This document shows, in pieces, positions 45,370 to 54,773 of a stretch of DNA of 64,000 nt (the stretch's first letter is position 1; each line of letters starts with the position of its first letter). The notes below the pieces were generated by a model. The model saw only the letters and a list, made by a program, of their open reading frames with translations, was not told where the DNA came from and searched no databases. The stretch is taken from positions 1 through 64,000 of the forward strand of contig JAZKDW010000040.1 of NCBI GenBank assembly GCA_040387375.1, read 5' to 3'. Source of the DNA: JAZKDW01 sp040387375. GTDB taxonomy: Bacteria > Pseudomonadota > Gammaproteobacteria > Burkholderiales > Burkholderiaceae_D. The position numbers and the translations under genes are program-made.

Positions 45370-46849
45370 CTCACTATGGAATGCAAGCGGTGCCGCGCTA
45401 CCGTCCATTGCAGCGCTGGCGACCGTGCCACTCCTGATCGGCGCGCTGGGTGTTGAAGGTTTTGGCATTGTTACCCTGGTAGGTTCCGTCATCGGTTATT
45501 TCGGCATGCTCGACATCAACCTGAATGCGGGCGCCATCAAGTACCTGTCGCAGCATCATGCCGCCGGCGACCGGCAACGTTTTGCGGAAACATTCTGGTT
45601 CGGACTCCTGTTTTACGGCATGCTGGGCCTGGCCGGGGCAATTGCCATCTTCTTTTCTTCAAGCTGGCTGGTCGCGCATTTCTTCGATGTCTCGCCCACA
45701 CTGCGCGATGCAACCCTGCTGGCGTTCCAGATCGCAGCGCTCGGGTTCGCGGTATCGCAAATCCAGACTTACCTTCTGGTGGTGCCGCAGGCGCTGCAGC
45801 GCTACGACCGCTCGGCGCAAAGCGAGGCCTTGTTCGGCGTGCTGGTCAATGTCGCCTCGGTGGCGGCGGCGCTTGCCGGCGGCGGCATTGCCGGCGTCAT
45901 CGCGACACGGGTCGGCGTCGCTGCCCTGAATGTGCTGTTCCTGGCATGGCTGATACGGCAGCTGGAACTCAAACTGCCCTACAGCTGGCCGCGCCGTGAA
46001 GTGCGCGCCGCGCTGACCTCGTTCAGCGCCTACGCGTATCTGAGCAAGCTGGCGTCCACGCTGCATCAGCACGGCGACAAGCTGATCGTCGGCGCCCTGG
46101 CCGGCCCGGTGGCCCTCACCTTCTACACCGTGCCGGCCACGCTTGCCGGCCGCATCCTCGGCCTGACTTACCGCTTGTCCAGCGTCATCTATCCGCATGC
46201 GTCCGCCCTCGCCGCCACCCAGCGCATGGAAGAACTGCGCTTCATGTACCTCGGCGCCCTGCGCCATATCACCTACCTGAACCTGGCCGTGCTCGGCGTC
46301 ATCGTGCTGGCGGGCGATGAATTCCTGCGACGCTGGGTGGGTGAGGCGTTCGTGGCGCAGGGATATCCGGTGCTGGTCGTGATGACGGTGGCGCTGCTGG
46401 CCGATTCGCTCACCAATATTCCATCGCTGGTGAACGACGCGCTGGGCCATCCGCGCGTCACCGGCCGGTTTGCGCTGGCGCATGGCATTTTCGGCGTCGC
46501 GCTGGTCTACCTGGGCACCGTGCATGCGGGCATCATCGGCGCGGCGGTGGGCCACCTGCTGGCATCGGTTGTCCTCGGCCTCCTGTTCCTGATATTCGTC
46601 CATGGCCGCACGGTGCCGGTCACGCTGGGTGAAACGCTGCGCGGTGGATGGGGCCGCAGCCTGACGGTTGGACTACTCATTTTCGCGCTGCTGATACCGC
46701 TCAAGTGGATCATCCCGGCCGGCATCCTCGGCACGCTTGCCATCGTGTCGATGGCGCTGCTGATACTGACGGCGGCCGGACTGGCGTTCATTGTCAGCGG
46801 CGACGAACGCGCGGCACTGTGGGCAGTCGCGCGCCGCCTGCGCTCCTGA
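45356..46849 (+). CDS. Polysaccharide flippase (Wzx, MATE/MOP family)
   Basis: Predicted to move lipid-linked repeat units across the inner membrane. The 497 residues show twelve or more hydrophobic segments. The N-terminus reads LLRNSLWNASGAALPSIAAL (20 residues), followed by LIGALGVEGFGIVTLVGS, the typical Wzx opening. The ATG at 45356 overlaps the upstream gene by 14 nt, so the two are translationally coupled. Confidence 0.85.
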   Translation: MLLRNSLWNASGAALPSIAALATVPLLIGALGVEGFGIVTLVGSVIGYFGMLDINLNAGAIKYLSQHHAAGDRQRFAETFWFGLLFYGMLGLAGAIAIFFSSSWLVAHFFDVSPTLRDATLLAFQIAALGFAVSQIQTYLLVVPQALQRYDRSAQSEALFGVLVNVASVAAALAGGGIAGVIATRVGVAALNVLFLAWLIRQLELKLPYSWPRREVRAALTSFSAYAYLSKLASTLHQHGDKLIVGALAGPVALTFYTVPATLAGRILGLTYRLSSVIYPHASALAATQRMEELRFMYLGALRHITYLNLAVLGVIVLAGDEFLRRWVGEAFVAQGYPVLVVMTVALLADSLTNIPSLVNDALGHPRVTGRFALAHGIFGVALVYLGTVHAGIIGAAVGHLLASVVLGLLFLIFVHGRTVPVTLGETLRGGWGRSLTVGLLIFALLIPLKWIIPAGILGTLAIVSMALLILTAAGLAFIVSGDERAALWAVARRLRS

Positions 46850-46858
46850 GGCAGAGCC

Positions 46859-48100
46859 ATGCGCATCCTGCTCGTCAGCGAAGATATTCCCTACCCGAAC
46901 ATGGGCGGCCTGGCCAAGCATGTGCTGACCCTGGCGCGCGCGCTGGTGCATGCCGGACATCAGGCAGACCTGCTGGGCTCGGACCAGCATCCGATTGCGG
47001 TCGCGGGCACCGAAGGAAAATTCGGCGGACAATTTTTCGGAGAATTGAATGGACACTTCGCTGGCTTCAAGGAAATCCCGCTCGGCGTGTTTGTTCCGTT
47101 CAAGCGGCCCTGGATTGCGCGCCGTTTCGCGCGCATCATCATGCGCCATGCGCGGCATTACGATGTGATCCATTATCACGGCCACGTGCCCGATGTCGCG
47201 CTTCATATTCCCGCCGATATCAATTTTGTTCAAACCCGCCACGACCAGGGCAGCGACTGTCTGATCCATACCCGCTTCCGGGATGGCGCGATCTGCACGG
47301 CAAGCGATCCGGCGGCATGCGCAGGCTGCAAAACGCTGCACCCCAACGCGCTTCAGCGCGCGGTATCGGCAGCGGCGGTAAGGCGTTTCCGTTCGGATGT
47401 CGCGGCCGGATTCAGCCGTCACAAGACTCTGTTCGTCTCCGGCCTGCTGCAACGCAATCTGGCCCGAACGCTGGGTCCGCCGCCCTGGGGCGCCACCGCC
47501 CATAATTTCATCGATATCAGCGCCATTGAACACGCACGCAGAACCGCCGGAGCAATGACGGAACGTACCCGCCGCCCGGACGCGCTGTTTGTATTTGTCG
47601 CCGGAAAGCTGTATCCGGCCAAGGGCGTGCGGCCATTCTTGCAGGCGCTGCAGCCACATCTGCGCCCGCACATGCACGTCACGGTGGCAGGAGATGGCGA
47701 GGACGAACAACAATTGCGCGCCGAATTCGAAAGCCGGCAGGTGCAATTCCTGGGTTGGCGCAGCGGAGCCGACACATTGCAGATTGCGGCTGCGGCAAGC
47801 GCCATCGTGGTGCCCTCCATCTGGGAAGAGCCGTGTGCGACAACCATACTTGAAGGTCTATTGCTCGGCAAGCCGACGTTCGCGCTGGATCGGGGCGGCA
47901 CACCCGAGCTGGCCATGTATGCGGCGGCGCCAGGCCAGCTGCGGCTGCATGCCGACATGCAGGCGCTGGTACACGACCTGGTGTCGTTTCAACCGCGCAA
48001 GGATGCGGACAGCGTGCCCGGCGGCCTCGGCGGCGCGGAGCGCGCGGTAGAAAAATTGCTGGCCATTTATCGCCTTCCTCCCGGCCCTCTTCTCGATTAA
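46859..48100 (+). CDS. Glycosyltransferase family 4 (first)
   Basis: A 413-residue GT-B enzyme. The N-terminal domain has ILLVSEDIPYPNMGGLAKHV (20 residues) and the C-terminal one AGKLYPAKGVRPFLQALQPH (20 residues). The EX7E-like donor motif is near VPSIWEEPCATTILEGLLLG (20 residues). It has a Cys-rich insertion (AICTASDPAACAGCKTLHP) seen in some polysaccharide GT4 enzymes. It follows wzx by 9 nt. Sugar and linkage are unknown. Confidence 0.85.
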   Translation: MRILLVSEDIPYPNMGGLAKHVLTLARALVHAGHQADLLGSDQHPIAVAGTEGKFGGQFFGELNGHFAGFKEIPLGVFVPFKRPWIARRFARIIMRHARHYDVIHYHGHVPDVALHIPADINFVQTRHDQGSDCLIHTRFRDGAICTASDPAACAGCKTLHPNALQRAVSAAAVRRFRSDVAAGFSRHKTLFVSGLLQRNLARTLGPPPWGATAHNFIDISAIEHARRTAGAMTERTRRPDALFVFVAGKLYPAKGVRPFLQALQPHLRPHMHVTVAGDGEDEQQLRAEFESRQVQFLGWRSGADTLQIAAAASAIVVPSIWEEPCATTILEGLLLGKPTFALDRGGTPELAMYAAAPGQLRLHADMQALVHDLVSFQPRKDADSVPGGLGGAERAVEKLLAIYRLPPGPLLD

Positions 48101-48111
48101 CGGAATCATTC

Positions 48112-48867
48112 ATGCCGCTCAGCTTTTCGATCATCACCTGCACATGGAATAGCGCGCGCTATCTCGAGGAGTCCATGCGTTCGGTGCTGGCCCAGGATTA
48201 TCCGGCGCTGGAGTACATCTTCGTCGACGGCGGATCGACCGATGGCACGCTGGATCAGATACACGCATTGCGCCGCCCCTACCACTTGATCGAGAATATC
48301 CGCGGCGGCATCAGCAATGCGATGAACGCAGGCATCAGGGCGGCGCGCGGCGATGTCATCGCGCACCTGCACTCCGACGATTATTATCTGGCGCCGGACG
48401 TGTTGTCGACCGTCGCCCGGCATCTTGCGCCGCGCACTGCCCACTGGCTGTTCGGCCGCACCAAGCGCGACATCGGCGGCGTTTTGCTGCCGGAGAGTTT
48501 CGTCGCTCCACGCTACAGCTACACCCGCCTGTTGCGCGGCAACTTCATTCCCCATCCGGCCACCTTCGTGCGGCGGCACCTGATGCAGTCCGCGGGCGGA
48601 TTTGATACGCGGCTGACCTATGCGATGGACTACGATCTCTGGCTGCGGCTGGGCCGAGTGAGCCAACCCTTGCAGCTGGACCAGGCATTCGCCGCATTCC
48701 GCGAACATGACGGCAGCTTGTCGACCCATTTCCGGACCGCTGCGATGGAAGAGGATTTCCACGTGCGCATGGCCTACGCCGGCAACGACCCGCTTGCGCG
48801 CATCATGCATACCGCCCGCCATTATGTGCGCCGTCATCGCGCGCGGCGGGCCGCGTCCGGGAAATGA
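48112..48867 (+). CDS. Glycosyltransferase family 2 (WcaE-like)
   Basis: A 251-residue GT-A enzyme beginning FSIITCTWNSARYLEESMRS (20 residues). FVDGGSTDGT carries the nucleotide-binding Asp, and AHLHSDDYYL is the DxD-like metal site. A basic C-terminus follows. Its sequence pattern resembles WcaE-type transferases of colanic acid loci. It overlaps the following gene by 4 nt. Confidence 0.85.
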   Translation: MPLSFSIITCTWNSARYLEESMRSVLAQDYPALEYIFVDGGSTDGTLDQIHALRRPYHLIENIRGGISNAMNAGIRAARGDVIAHLHSDDYYLAPDVLSTVARHLAPRTAHWLFGRTKRDIGGVLLPESFVAPRYSYTRLLRGNFIPHPATFVRRHLMQSAGGFDTRLTYAMDYDLWLRLGRVSQPLQLDQAFAAFREHDGSLSTHFRTAAMEEDFHVRMAYAGNDPLARIMHTARHYVRRHRARRAASGK

Positions 48868-49739
48868 CGATGCCAGCCATTTCCCTCATCCTCGCCACAT
48901 TTGGCCGCACCGCGGAATTGCAACGCCTGTTCGATTCGCTCGCCGTCCAGACATGCCGCGATTTTGAAGTGATCGTGGTCGACCAGAATGCCGACGACAG
49001 GTTGATCTCCGTGGTGGGCCGGGCCAGGGAACTCGGCATCGTGACCACTCACCTGAAACACCATCCGCCCAATCTCGCCGCGGCGCGCAACGCCGGCATC
49101 GAGCTGGCGCGCGCGCCATGGATCGGTTTTCCGGATGACGACTGCTGGTACGATCCGGCGCTGCTGCAGCGGCTGGTGATACGCTCGGCCGCTGCGGATG
49201 AACCGCAGGGCATCATCGTGCGCTGGGTTGAACAGGGCGAACCGGCCGTCACCGCGCACAAGCTGAGCTGGACACGATCGCGCGCTTTCCGCGATGTGCC
49301 CGTCAGTTCCATCACATTGTTCATCCAGCGCCGGCTGCTCAACCGGATAGGCGGATTCGACAGCCGGCTCGGTGTCGGGCAATGGTTTGGCGCGGCGGAA
49401 GAAACCGACCTGGTATTGCGGGCGCTGCGCATCGGCGCGACCATGGCCTACGAGCCATCCGCGCATGTGCATCATGCGGTAGACCCGCCACAACCTGGCG
49501 CCAATGCGCAGGACCGGCTGGCCGCAAGGCAGCGCGCGCGGGGCACCGGCGCGCTGTATGCCAAACATAATTTGCCTGCGTGGGTCATCGCACGCGGCCT
49601 GGTGGCGCCGTTGCTTCGTCCCATGCTGAAAGGTTCGTTCGGGTCCGACCTGGCGCACGGCTGCGCAGTGATGCGTGGCAGGCTCGATGGTTTACTGGGC
49701 TGGAAGTGCAAAAAAAAGACTGACAAACGACCGCATTGA
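48864..49739 (+). CDS. Glycosyltransferase family 2 (second)
   Basis: A 291-residue GT-A enzyme with ISLILATFGRTAELQRLFDS (20 residues) at the start, VVDQNADDR as nucleotide-binding motif, GFPDDDCWYDPALL as metal site and a WFGAAEETDLVLRAL region for acceptor binding. It is coupled to the gene before it by an ATGA overlap. Acceptor and donor cannot be told. Confidence 0.85.
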   Translation: MTMPAISLILATFGRTAELQRLFDSLAVQTCRDFEVIVVDQNADDRLISVVGRARELGIVTTHLKHHPPNLAAARNAGIELARAPWIGFPDDDCWYDPALLQRLVIRSAAADEPQGIIVRWVEQGEPAVTAHKLSWTRSRAFRDVPVSSITLFIQRRLLNRIGGFDSRLGVGQWFGAAEETDLVLRALRIGATMAYEPSAHVHHAVDPPQPGANAQDRLAARQRARGTGALYAKHNLPAWVIARGLVAPLLRPMLKGSFGSDLAHGCAVMRGRLDGLLGWKCKKKTDKRPH

Positions 49740-49787
49740 AGGCAACTCGACCGGAGTGCCGCCTTTCTGTCATTAGTGAGATTTTCC

Positions 49788-50918
49788 ATGCTAAAAATTG
49801 CTATTGTGGCCAATACACCGCCCCCTTATCGGGTTCCGGTATTCCAGCGCCTGAGCCGGATGGCGGATGTCAACCTCCAGGTCATTTTCTGCTCCAGGCG
49901 CGAACCAAACCGGCTCTGGGATTTGCCGCCGTTCGACTTCAACCACATTTTCCTGCGCGAGCACTTCATCAGGGTAAAGGAGCGCTACATTCACAACAAT
50001 CCGAGCGTGATCGGCCGCCTGCGTGAGTTCGCACCCGACGTGATTGTCGCCGACGGTTTTAATCCCACACATCTGTACGCATTCGCTTATGCGCGGGCCA
50101 GGCGCATTGCCTATGTTCCCATGACAGATGGCACGATCCAGTCAGAACAGGCATTAAGCATGGTTCACAGGATGGTGCGGCGCATTATCTATCCGCGCTC
50201 AGGCGCATTCTTGTCGGCCAGCAGCGGCGGCAACGCATTGTATGAGAGCTACGGCGCCCCTCCCGAAAAATGCTTCAAATCCTGTCTGTGCATCGACAAT
50301 GACGCTTACATGCCCAAGCCGGGAGCGCAGGACATCGAACATGACTTCATCTTCTGCGGCCGCATGGAGCCTGGCAAGAGTCCTGTGTTTGCGCTCGACG
50401 TCGCGCTGGAAGTGGCCCGGCGGCTGCACAGGAAAGTGTCCATCCTGTTTGTCGGATCCGGCAGCCAGGAAGAAAACGTCCGGCGTGCGGCATCGTTGCA
50501 ACCGGATCTGGTCGAAGCACGTTTTCATGGGTTTGCGGCACAACGCGCATTGCCCGCGCTGTATCGTTCGGCCCGCATATTCCTGTTTCCGACACTCGCG
50601 GATGTCTGGGGCGTGGTTGCCAACGAAGCCTGCGCTGCCGGCTTGCCTGTGATCGTCTCGCCGCACGCCGGGGTCGCGGGCGAACTGGTCATCGATGGCG
50701 ACAATGGTTTTGTGCACGAGCTCGATGTCAGCCTGTGGGCGGAGCGCGCCATATTGCTGTTGACCCAGCCGGCACTGAGCCAGCGCTTCTCCGCGCGCAG
50801 CCTGTCGCTGGTGCGCGGGTACACCTTCGACAAGGCGGCTGCCGGTCTGCTGGATGCCTGCCGCGCCGCGTTGTCGATTTCTGCCGATGGACAACCCGCT
50901 GTCAAGGAGCGGCATTGA
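49788..50918 (+). CDS. Glycosyltransferase family 4 (second)
   Basis: A 376-residue GT-B enzyme starting LKIAIVANTPPPYRVPVFQR (20 residues). It has FCGRMEPGKSPVFALDVALE (20 residues) and the donor site PTLADVWGVVANEACAAGLP (20 residues). I chose the ATG at 49788 over the GTG at 49776 because a GTGAG site sits at a good distance and the conserved start follows directly. The proline-rich TPPPYR is common in GT4 enzymes of this kind. Substrate unknown. Confidence 0.85.
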   Translation: MLKIAIVANTPPPYRVPVFQRLSRMADVNLQVIFCSRREPNRLWDLPPFDFNHIFLREHFIRVKERYIHNNPSVIGRLREFAPDVIVADGFNPTHLYAFAYARARRIAYVPMTDGTIQSEQALSMVHRMVRRIIYPRSGAFLSASSGGNALYESYGAPPEKCFKSCLCIDNDAYMPKPGAQDIEHDFIFCGRMEPGKSPVFALDVALEVARRLHRKVSILFVGSGSQEENVRRAASLQPDLVEARFHGFAAQRALPALYRSARIFLFPTLADVWGVVANEACAAGLPVIVSPHAGVAGELVIDGDNGFVHELDVSLWAERAILLLTQPALSQRFSARSLSLVRGYTFDKAAAGLLDACRAALSISADGQPAVKERH

Positions 50919-51045
50919 GCATGCGGCGGGCGCGGCGCGCAAACCGATTGACAATAGGGCTGGCTGGAATCGCCTCCTTAAAGTGTTTCAGGGAAAACTG
51001 ATCAAGCGCGGATGACACGCAGCTGACCTTGCACCGGAGGTTTCC

Positions 51046-51774
51046 ATGGGCGCGGTATTTACCTGCTCTATCGATGATGGCCATCCATCCGATATGAAAG
51101 CGGCGGAATTGTTGAACAAGCACGGATTGAACGGGACTTTTTTCATACCGGTCAAAAACAGCGAAGGCCTTCCCGTCATGACCCGTGCCCAGCTGCTTGA
51201 GATTGGCGCGCGGTTTGAAATCGGCTCGCATACCTTCGACCATTTGTTTCTGAAAAATGTTGATGCCCCCACCGCGCAGTACCAGATCGAAGCCGGTAAA
51301 AGCCGGCTGGAAGACACGCTTGGAAGAGCGGTCGACGGCTTTTGCTATCCCGGCGGTAAATATGGGCGGCAGCATGTCGACATGGTGCGATCGGCCGGCT
51401 TCCGGTATGCGAGGACGACCGTAAACTTATGCTTTTGCAAGGGAGCACAGCCGTTCCAGATGCCGACGACCGTGCAGTTCTATCCGCATCAGCGGGAGGT
51501 CTATTTACGCAATTATGCGAGAGGCGGAAACTGGATCGAACGCCGCACCGGCCTGCGCCTGGCTTTGCGGCACAAGGACTGGATCAAGCGCTTGTATGCG
51601 CTGTTCGACCATGCCAGCAGGGAGGGAAAGATATTCCATTTATGGTTGCATTCGGGCGATGTCGACCGGCTCAATGCATGGAAGGCGCTGGATCTTTTTT
51701 TTGCTCATGTGGCGGAGAGGGTTGTGGTGCGCGACCGGATGAGCAATGGGCAGGTTGCGACTCGATTTTATTAG
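51046..51774 (+). CDS. NodB-type polysaccharide deacetylase
   Basis: A 242-residue carbohydrate esterase 4 relative. Motif 1 is CSIDDGHPSD, with the two Asp that serve as base and metal ligand; motif 2 is GSHTFDH, with two metal-binding His; and motif 3 is YPGGKYG. There is no signal peptide or membrane anchor, so it probably acts in the cytoplasm on a nucleotide- or lipid-linked sugar. A strong GGAGG site lies five bases upstream of the ATG. Its exact substrate is unknown. Confidence 0.85.
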   Translation: MGAVFTCSIDDGHPSDMKAAELLNKHGLNGTFFIPVKNSEGLPVMTRAQLLEIGARFEIGSHTFDHLFLKNVDAPTAQYQIEAGKSRLEDTLGRAVDGFCYPGGKYGRQHVDMVRSAGFRYARTTVNLCFCKGAQPFQMPTTVQFYPHQREVYLRNYARGGNWIERRTGLRLALRHKDWIKRLYALFDHASREGKIFHLWLHSGDVDRLNAWKALDLFFAHVAERVVVRDRMSNGQVATRFY

Positions 51775-52093
51775 GACGTGTTTAGCCATGTGATCATGCC
51801 TGAGTCAAGGGGCATCGATCTGGGGCAAGAGGTGCGTAGCATTACCGGATCTCGGCATCCTTCCCGTGCTAGCGGGATATGGATTCCCGCTTGCGCGAGA
51901 ATGACAGTGGCGCGGGAATCCAGACTGAGCTCACATCAGGATGTCTTCAAAATGGCAAACAGCCCTTGAGCGTCAGCTTATGGAATCCACATCAGCATCA
52001 TTAACGCCACAATCACTGCCCCCCGCATCCACTCCCACATCCCCGCTGTTGAAGATCAACACCCGCCTCCACAGCCTGGCGACAATAGTGTGC
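51775..52093 (+). other. Intergenic stretch between deacetylase and acyltransferase genes
   Basis: These 319 nt hold the REP-like inverted repeat reported separately (51880-51922) and no convincing gene. The acyltransferase frame is open from 51941, but the added residues are Thr/Ser/Pro-rich without similarity to the family start. No clear promoter was seen. Confidence 0.5.
51880..51922. repeat. REP-like inverted repeat
   Basis: TGGATTCCCGC (51880-51890) and GCGGGAATCCA (51912-51922) are perfect 11-nt arms around a 21-nt loop containing GAGAATGAC. The wording (ATGGATTCCCGC...GCGGGAATCCA) matches short dispersed repeats known in many betaproteobacteria. A second CCCG..CGGG pair lies just before it (51863-51876). 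Confidence 0.65.
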
Positions 52094-54073
52094 ATGACAC
52101 ATGCCAACGACCTCCCCTATCGCCCCGACATCGACGGCCTGCGCGCCATCGCCGTCCTCGCCGTCATCGCCTTTCATGCCAGTGCACGATGGCTGCCCGG
52201 CGGCTTCGCGGGTGTCGATGTCTTTTTTGTCATTTCCGGCTACCTGATTACTGCGCTGGTCTACAACGGCCTTCAAAATAATCACTTCAGCTTTGCCGAC
52301 TTTTACGCGCGGCGCATCAAACGCATCCTGCCGGCCTATATTGCCGTTTCCCTGTTCACCCTGGCGGTCTCAAGCTACCTGCTTATCCCAAACGACTACA
52401 TTTTCTACACCACGTCGCTGGCCGCATCCTGGGCCTTTGCCGCCAACGTGTTTTTTTCCATGCTCAGCTGGGGCTATTTCGGCCAACGCACCGAGGAATT
52501 TCCGCTCCTGCACACGTGGTCGCTGTCAGTCGAAGAACAGTTCTATTTCCTGTTCCCGCTGCTGTTGTTCGTGGTCTTTCGCTACTGCCGGCCATGGATG
52601 GTTTCCATCTTCCTGCTGCTGGGCCTGTTTTTCCTCGGCGTCTCGGAATGGAAAACCGGGGAAGTGAAGTCCTACTTCCTGCTCACGTCCAGGGCGCATG
52701 AAATGATCATTGGCGTGCTGGTATTTTTCGGCCTACGGACATTCCCGCCCAAGTCCACGCGGGTATCAAATTGGCTGGCGGTGGCTGGCATGGCACTGGT
52801 CATCGGCGCCTTTTTCCTGCTGAGCCGCGGCAGCGTTTTTCCCGGATTGAATTCACTCTATCCCTGCATCGGCACTGCCCTGCTGCTCTATTCCTGCAGC
52901 ATTGACAATAGTGTTTCGCAAATCCTCAAGAACCGGATCCTTGTAAACATCGGGCTGATCTCGTATTCACTGTATCTGTGGCACTGGCCGATCTTCTCGT
53001 TCCTGAAATACAGACGGATCGACATTACCATCTGGGTCGGGGCACTGGCGGTCGCACTGTCGTTCGTGCTCGCCTGGACGACATGGAAACTGATTGAAAA
53101 GCCGATCAGGGACAAGCGCCAGATGCCGTTCAGGCGGGCCTTCCTCTCGTTCTATCTTGTGCCCTGCGTGCTCTTCATGTCAGTCGGCCTGTACTCTTAC
53201 AGCACCGAAGGCGCGCCCGGCAGGTTTCCCGCCGAGATCCGCCAGCTGATATCCAGCTATTCCTTCGAGAGAGACCTGGCCCGATCCTGCTCGATCCGTG
53301 GCGAAGATTACCGGAAGGTGACGTTGGCTTACCTGATCGATCGATGTGCGTTCGGTGACATAACACAAAGGAATGCGGAGATTTTATTGACCGGTGATTC
53401 GCATGCAAACCACTTCAAGCCCTTCGTTGATCAGTTGTCCAAAGACGGCGAGAGGAAAGCAATCTTCCATGTACAAGGCGGCTGCTCGCCGATCGACTTG
53501 GTCCAATTCGCGCCCCCGTCCGAGCGCTTGCAGGAGCCAAGCCCCTGCCAGAAAAGGAATGCGGACCTGTTGCAACTCGCGGGCGAGGTCAAGTTCGTGG
53601 TCCTTGCCGCTTACTGGTCCCCGGAGGACAAGGATTTTGAAAAAAAACTGGACTATATCGTGCAGGCGATCATCAGCGCCGGCGCGACGCCGGTCGTGTT
53701 CAAGGATAGTCCTGCGTACGAACCCGATCTGTCGCAATGCATTTTATTCAAGAAACGCGGCTGGGAAGCCGAACACAAGAATTGCAACATCCCCTACGAA
53801 CATGTGGCCCGGGCTCAGGCATCGACCGTTGCGGCGATCGACAGGGTCAAGCGAAAACATGCGCAGATGCAGATCGTCGACCCGACGCGCGTCATGTGCA
53901 ATTCGGACGAATGCCTGACGTATATCGGGAACATTGCACTGTACAAGGACAGCAATCATTTGAACGCCAAGGCATCCGGCATGTTGGGTGTCCGATATCT
54001 GCAGCAAGAGGGCAATCCATTTGCCCCTGAGGAGAGCGGTGGCGCTGGCCAGCTCGAGGTCCGGTTGCGTTAG
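52094..54073 (+). CDS. Acyltransferase family 3 protein with a C-terminal SGNH domain (OafA-like)
   Basis: Predicted to O-acetylate the polysaccharide at the inner membrane. The 659 residues start with YRPDIDGLRAIAVLAVIAFH (20 residues), then about ten membrane helices to residue ~370. A periplasmic SGNH domain follows with LTGDSHANHFKPF (block I Ser) and DSNHLNAKAS (Asp-x2-His). This arrangement is that of OafA and related O-acetyltransferases. I chose the ATG at 52094 since it lies six residues before the conserved start; a longer N-terminus is possible. Confidence 0.9.
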   Translation: MTHANDLPYRPDIDGLRAIAVLAVIAFHASARWLPGGFAGVDVFFVISGYLITALVYNGLQNNHFSFADFYARRIKRILPAYIAVSLFTLAVSSYLLIPNDYIFYTTSLAASWAFAANVFFSMLSWGYFGQRTEEFPLLHTWSLSVEEQFYFLFPLLLFVVFRYCRPWMVSIFLLLGLFFLGVSEWKTGEVKSYFLLTSRAHEMIIGVLVFFGLRTFPPKSTRVSNWLAVAGMALVIGAFFLLSRGSVFPGLNSLYPCIGTALLLYSCSIDNSVSQILKNRILVNIGLISYSLYLWHWPIFSFLKYRRIDITIWVGALAVALSFVLAWTTWKLIEKPIRDKRQMPFRRAFLSFYLVPCVLFMSVGLYSYSTEGAPGRFPAEIRQLISSYSFERDLARSCSIRGEDYRKVTLAYLIDRCAFGDITQRNAEILLTGDSHANHFKPFVDQLSKDGERKAIFHVQGGCSPIDLVQFAPPSERLQEPSPCQKRNADLLQLAGEVKFVVLAAYWSPEDKDFEKKLDYIVQAIISAGATPVVFKDSPAYEPDLSQCILFKKRGWEAEHKNCNIPYEHVARAQASTVAAIDRVKRKHAQMQIVDPTRVMCNSDECLTYIGNIALYKDSNHLNAKASGMLGVRYLQQEGNPFAPEESGGAGQLEVRLR

Positions 54074-54088
54074 AGCTGGGGCTGCGGG

Positions 54089-54107
54089 AAAAAAGCCTGC
54101 TTCAGGC
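54089..54107 (-). terminator. Small hairpin with T tract at the end of the methyltransferase-like gene
   Basis: On the minus strand GCCTG-AAG-CAGGC is followed by six T residues (54094-54089). The stem overlaps the last codons and stop of the methyltransferase-like gene. With only 5 bp it is a modest terminator candidate between the two convergent genes. Confidence 0.4.
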
Positions 54108-54773
54108 TTCGGGCTTTGCCGGCAATTTCTTCCGCAGCTGCAGGAAAAAATGCGCCTTGATGCCGTTGCGGCGAACATGCCCGATGTCATACGTCAGCCT
54201 GCCGGGCAGGAAGCTGGCGAGCTTTTGCAGCGCGCCGGCATCCAGCAAGTTCAGCGCCGACTCGCCAGACCATTCCGTCTTGCCGGTCAATTTGAGAATG
54301 CGGCGCCACCAGGCCGCCGGCAGCCAATGTAAAAAAAGCAGGCCGGTATTGGATTCCAGCGGATGCCAGCGGTTGCGGGTCGTCAGGAAAACCCCGCGCC
54401 GTGCGACCCGCGTCAATTCCTTCAGCATGTCATATTGACGCTCGAAACCACCGGCATGTTCGATCACGTCAGCGCAGAATACCCAGTCGAATTCGCCATC
54501 GGAAAAAGGCAAATGCCTGACATCGAATGTCATCGCCTTTTTCGCATCATGCTGTTGCGCGCTGCTCTTGCAGGCATTTTCGACTTTGCTGGCGCGGGCA
54601 CTTACACAAGCGTGACTGCCGGCGCGTGCGCCTGTGCGCACCACCTCAAGAATGCTGTCCTCGCCAATCTTTCCGCTGAACGCCAGGAAAGCGTCAACCA
54701 GTCTGCGCTGCTGCGGCGACACGCTGCGTTCATGCGCATCCTCACCGGTCCTCGGTTGGCATTCTGCATTCAT
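54102..54773 (-). CDS. SAM methyltransferase-like protein with a degenerate SAM-binding loop
   Basis: A 223-residue protein that looks like a class I methyltransferase in its second half: FDVRHLPFSDGEFDWVFCAD (20 residues), then VIEHAGGFERQYDMLKELTR (20 residues), then GVFLTTRNRWHPLE. Motif I, normally an E-x-G-x-G-x-G loop, is instead ILEVVRTGARAGSHACVSAR (20 residues), without the glycine pattern, and the acidic residue that binds SAM ribose is not apparent. The two other frames in this stretch have stops, so a simple frameshift does not explain it. The start is uncertain; ATGs at 54794 and a GTG at 54929 are alternatives. It is reversed relative to its neighbours. Confidence 0.6.
   Translation of the reverse strand: MNAECQPRTGEDAHERSVSPQQRRLVDAFLAFSGKIGEDSILEVVRTGARAGSHACVSARASKVENACKSSAQQHDAKKAMTFDVRHLPFSDGEFDWVFCADVIEHAGGFERQYDMLKELTRVARRGVFLTTRNRWHPLESNTGLLFLHWLPAAWWRRILKLTGKTEWSGESALNLLDAGALQKLASFLPGRLTYDIGHVRRNGIKAHFFLQLRKKLPAKPEA

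Noticed and set aside
54541..54700. Frameshift as the reason for the missing SAM-binding loop
   Set aside because: Both other frames on that strand hit stop codons within the stretch and give no glycine-rich loop, so a single frameshift does not restore it.
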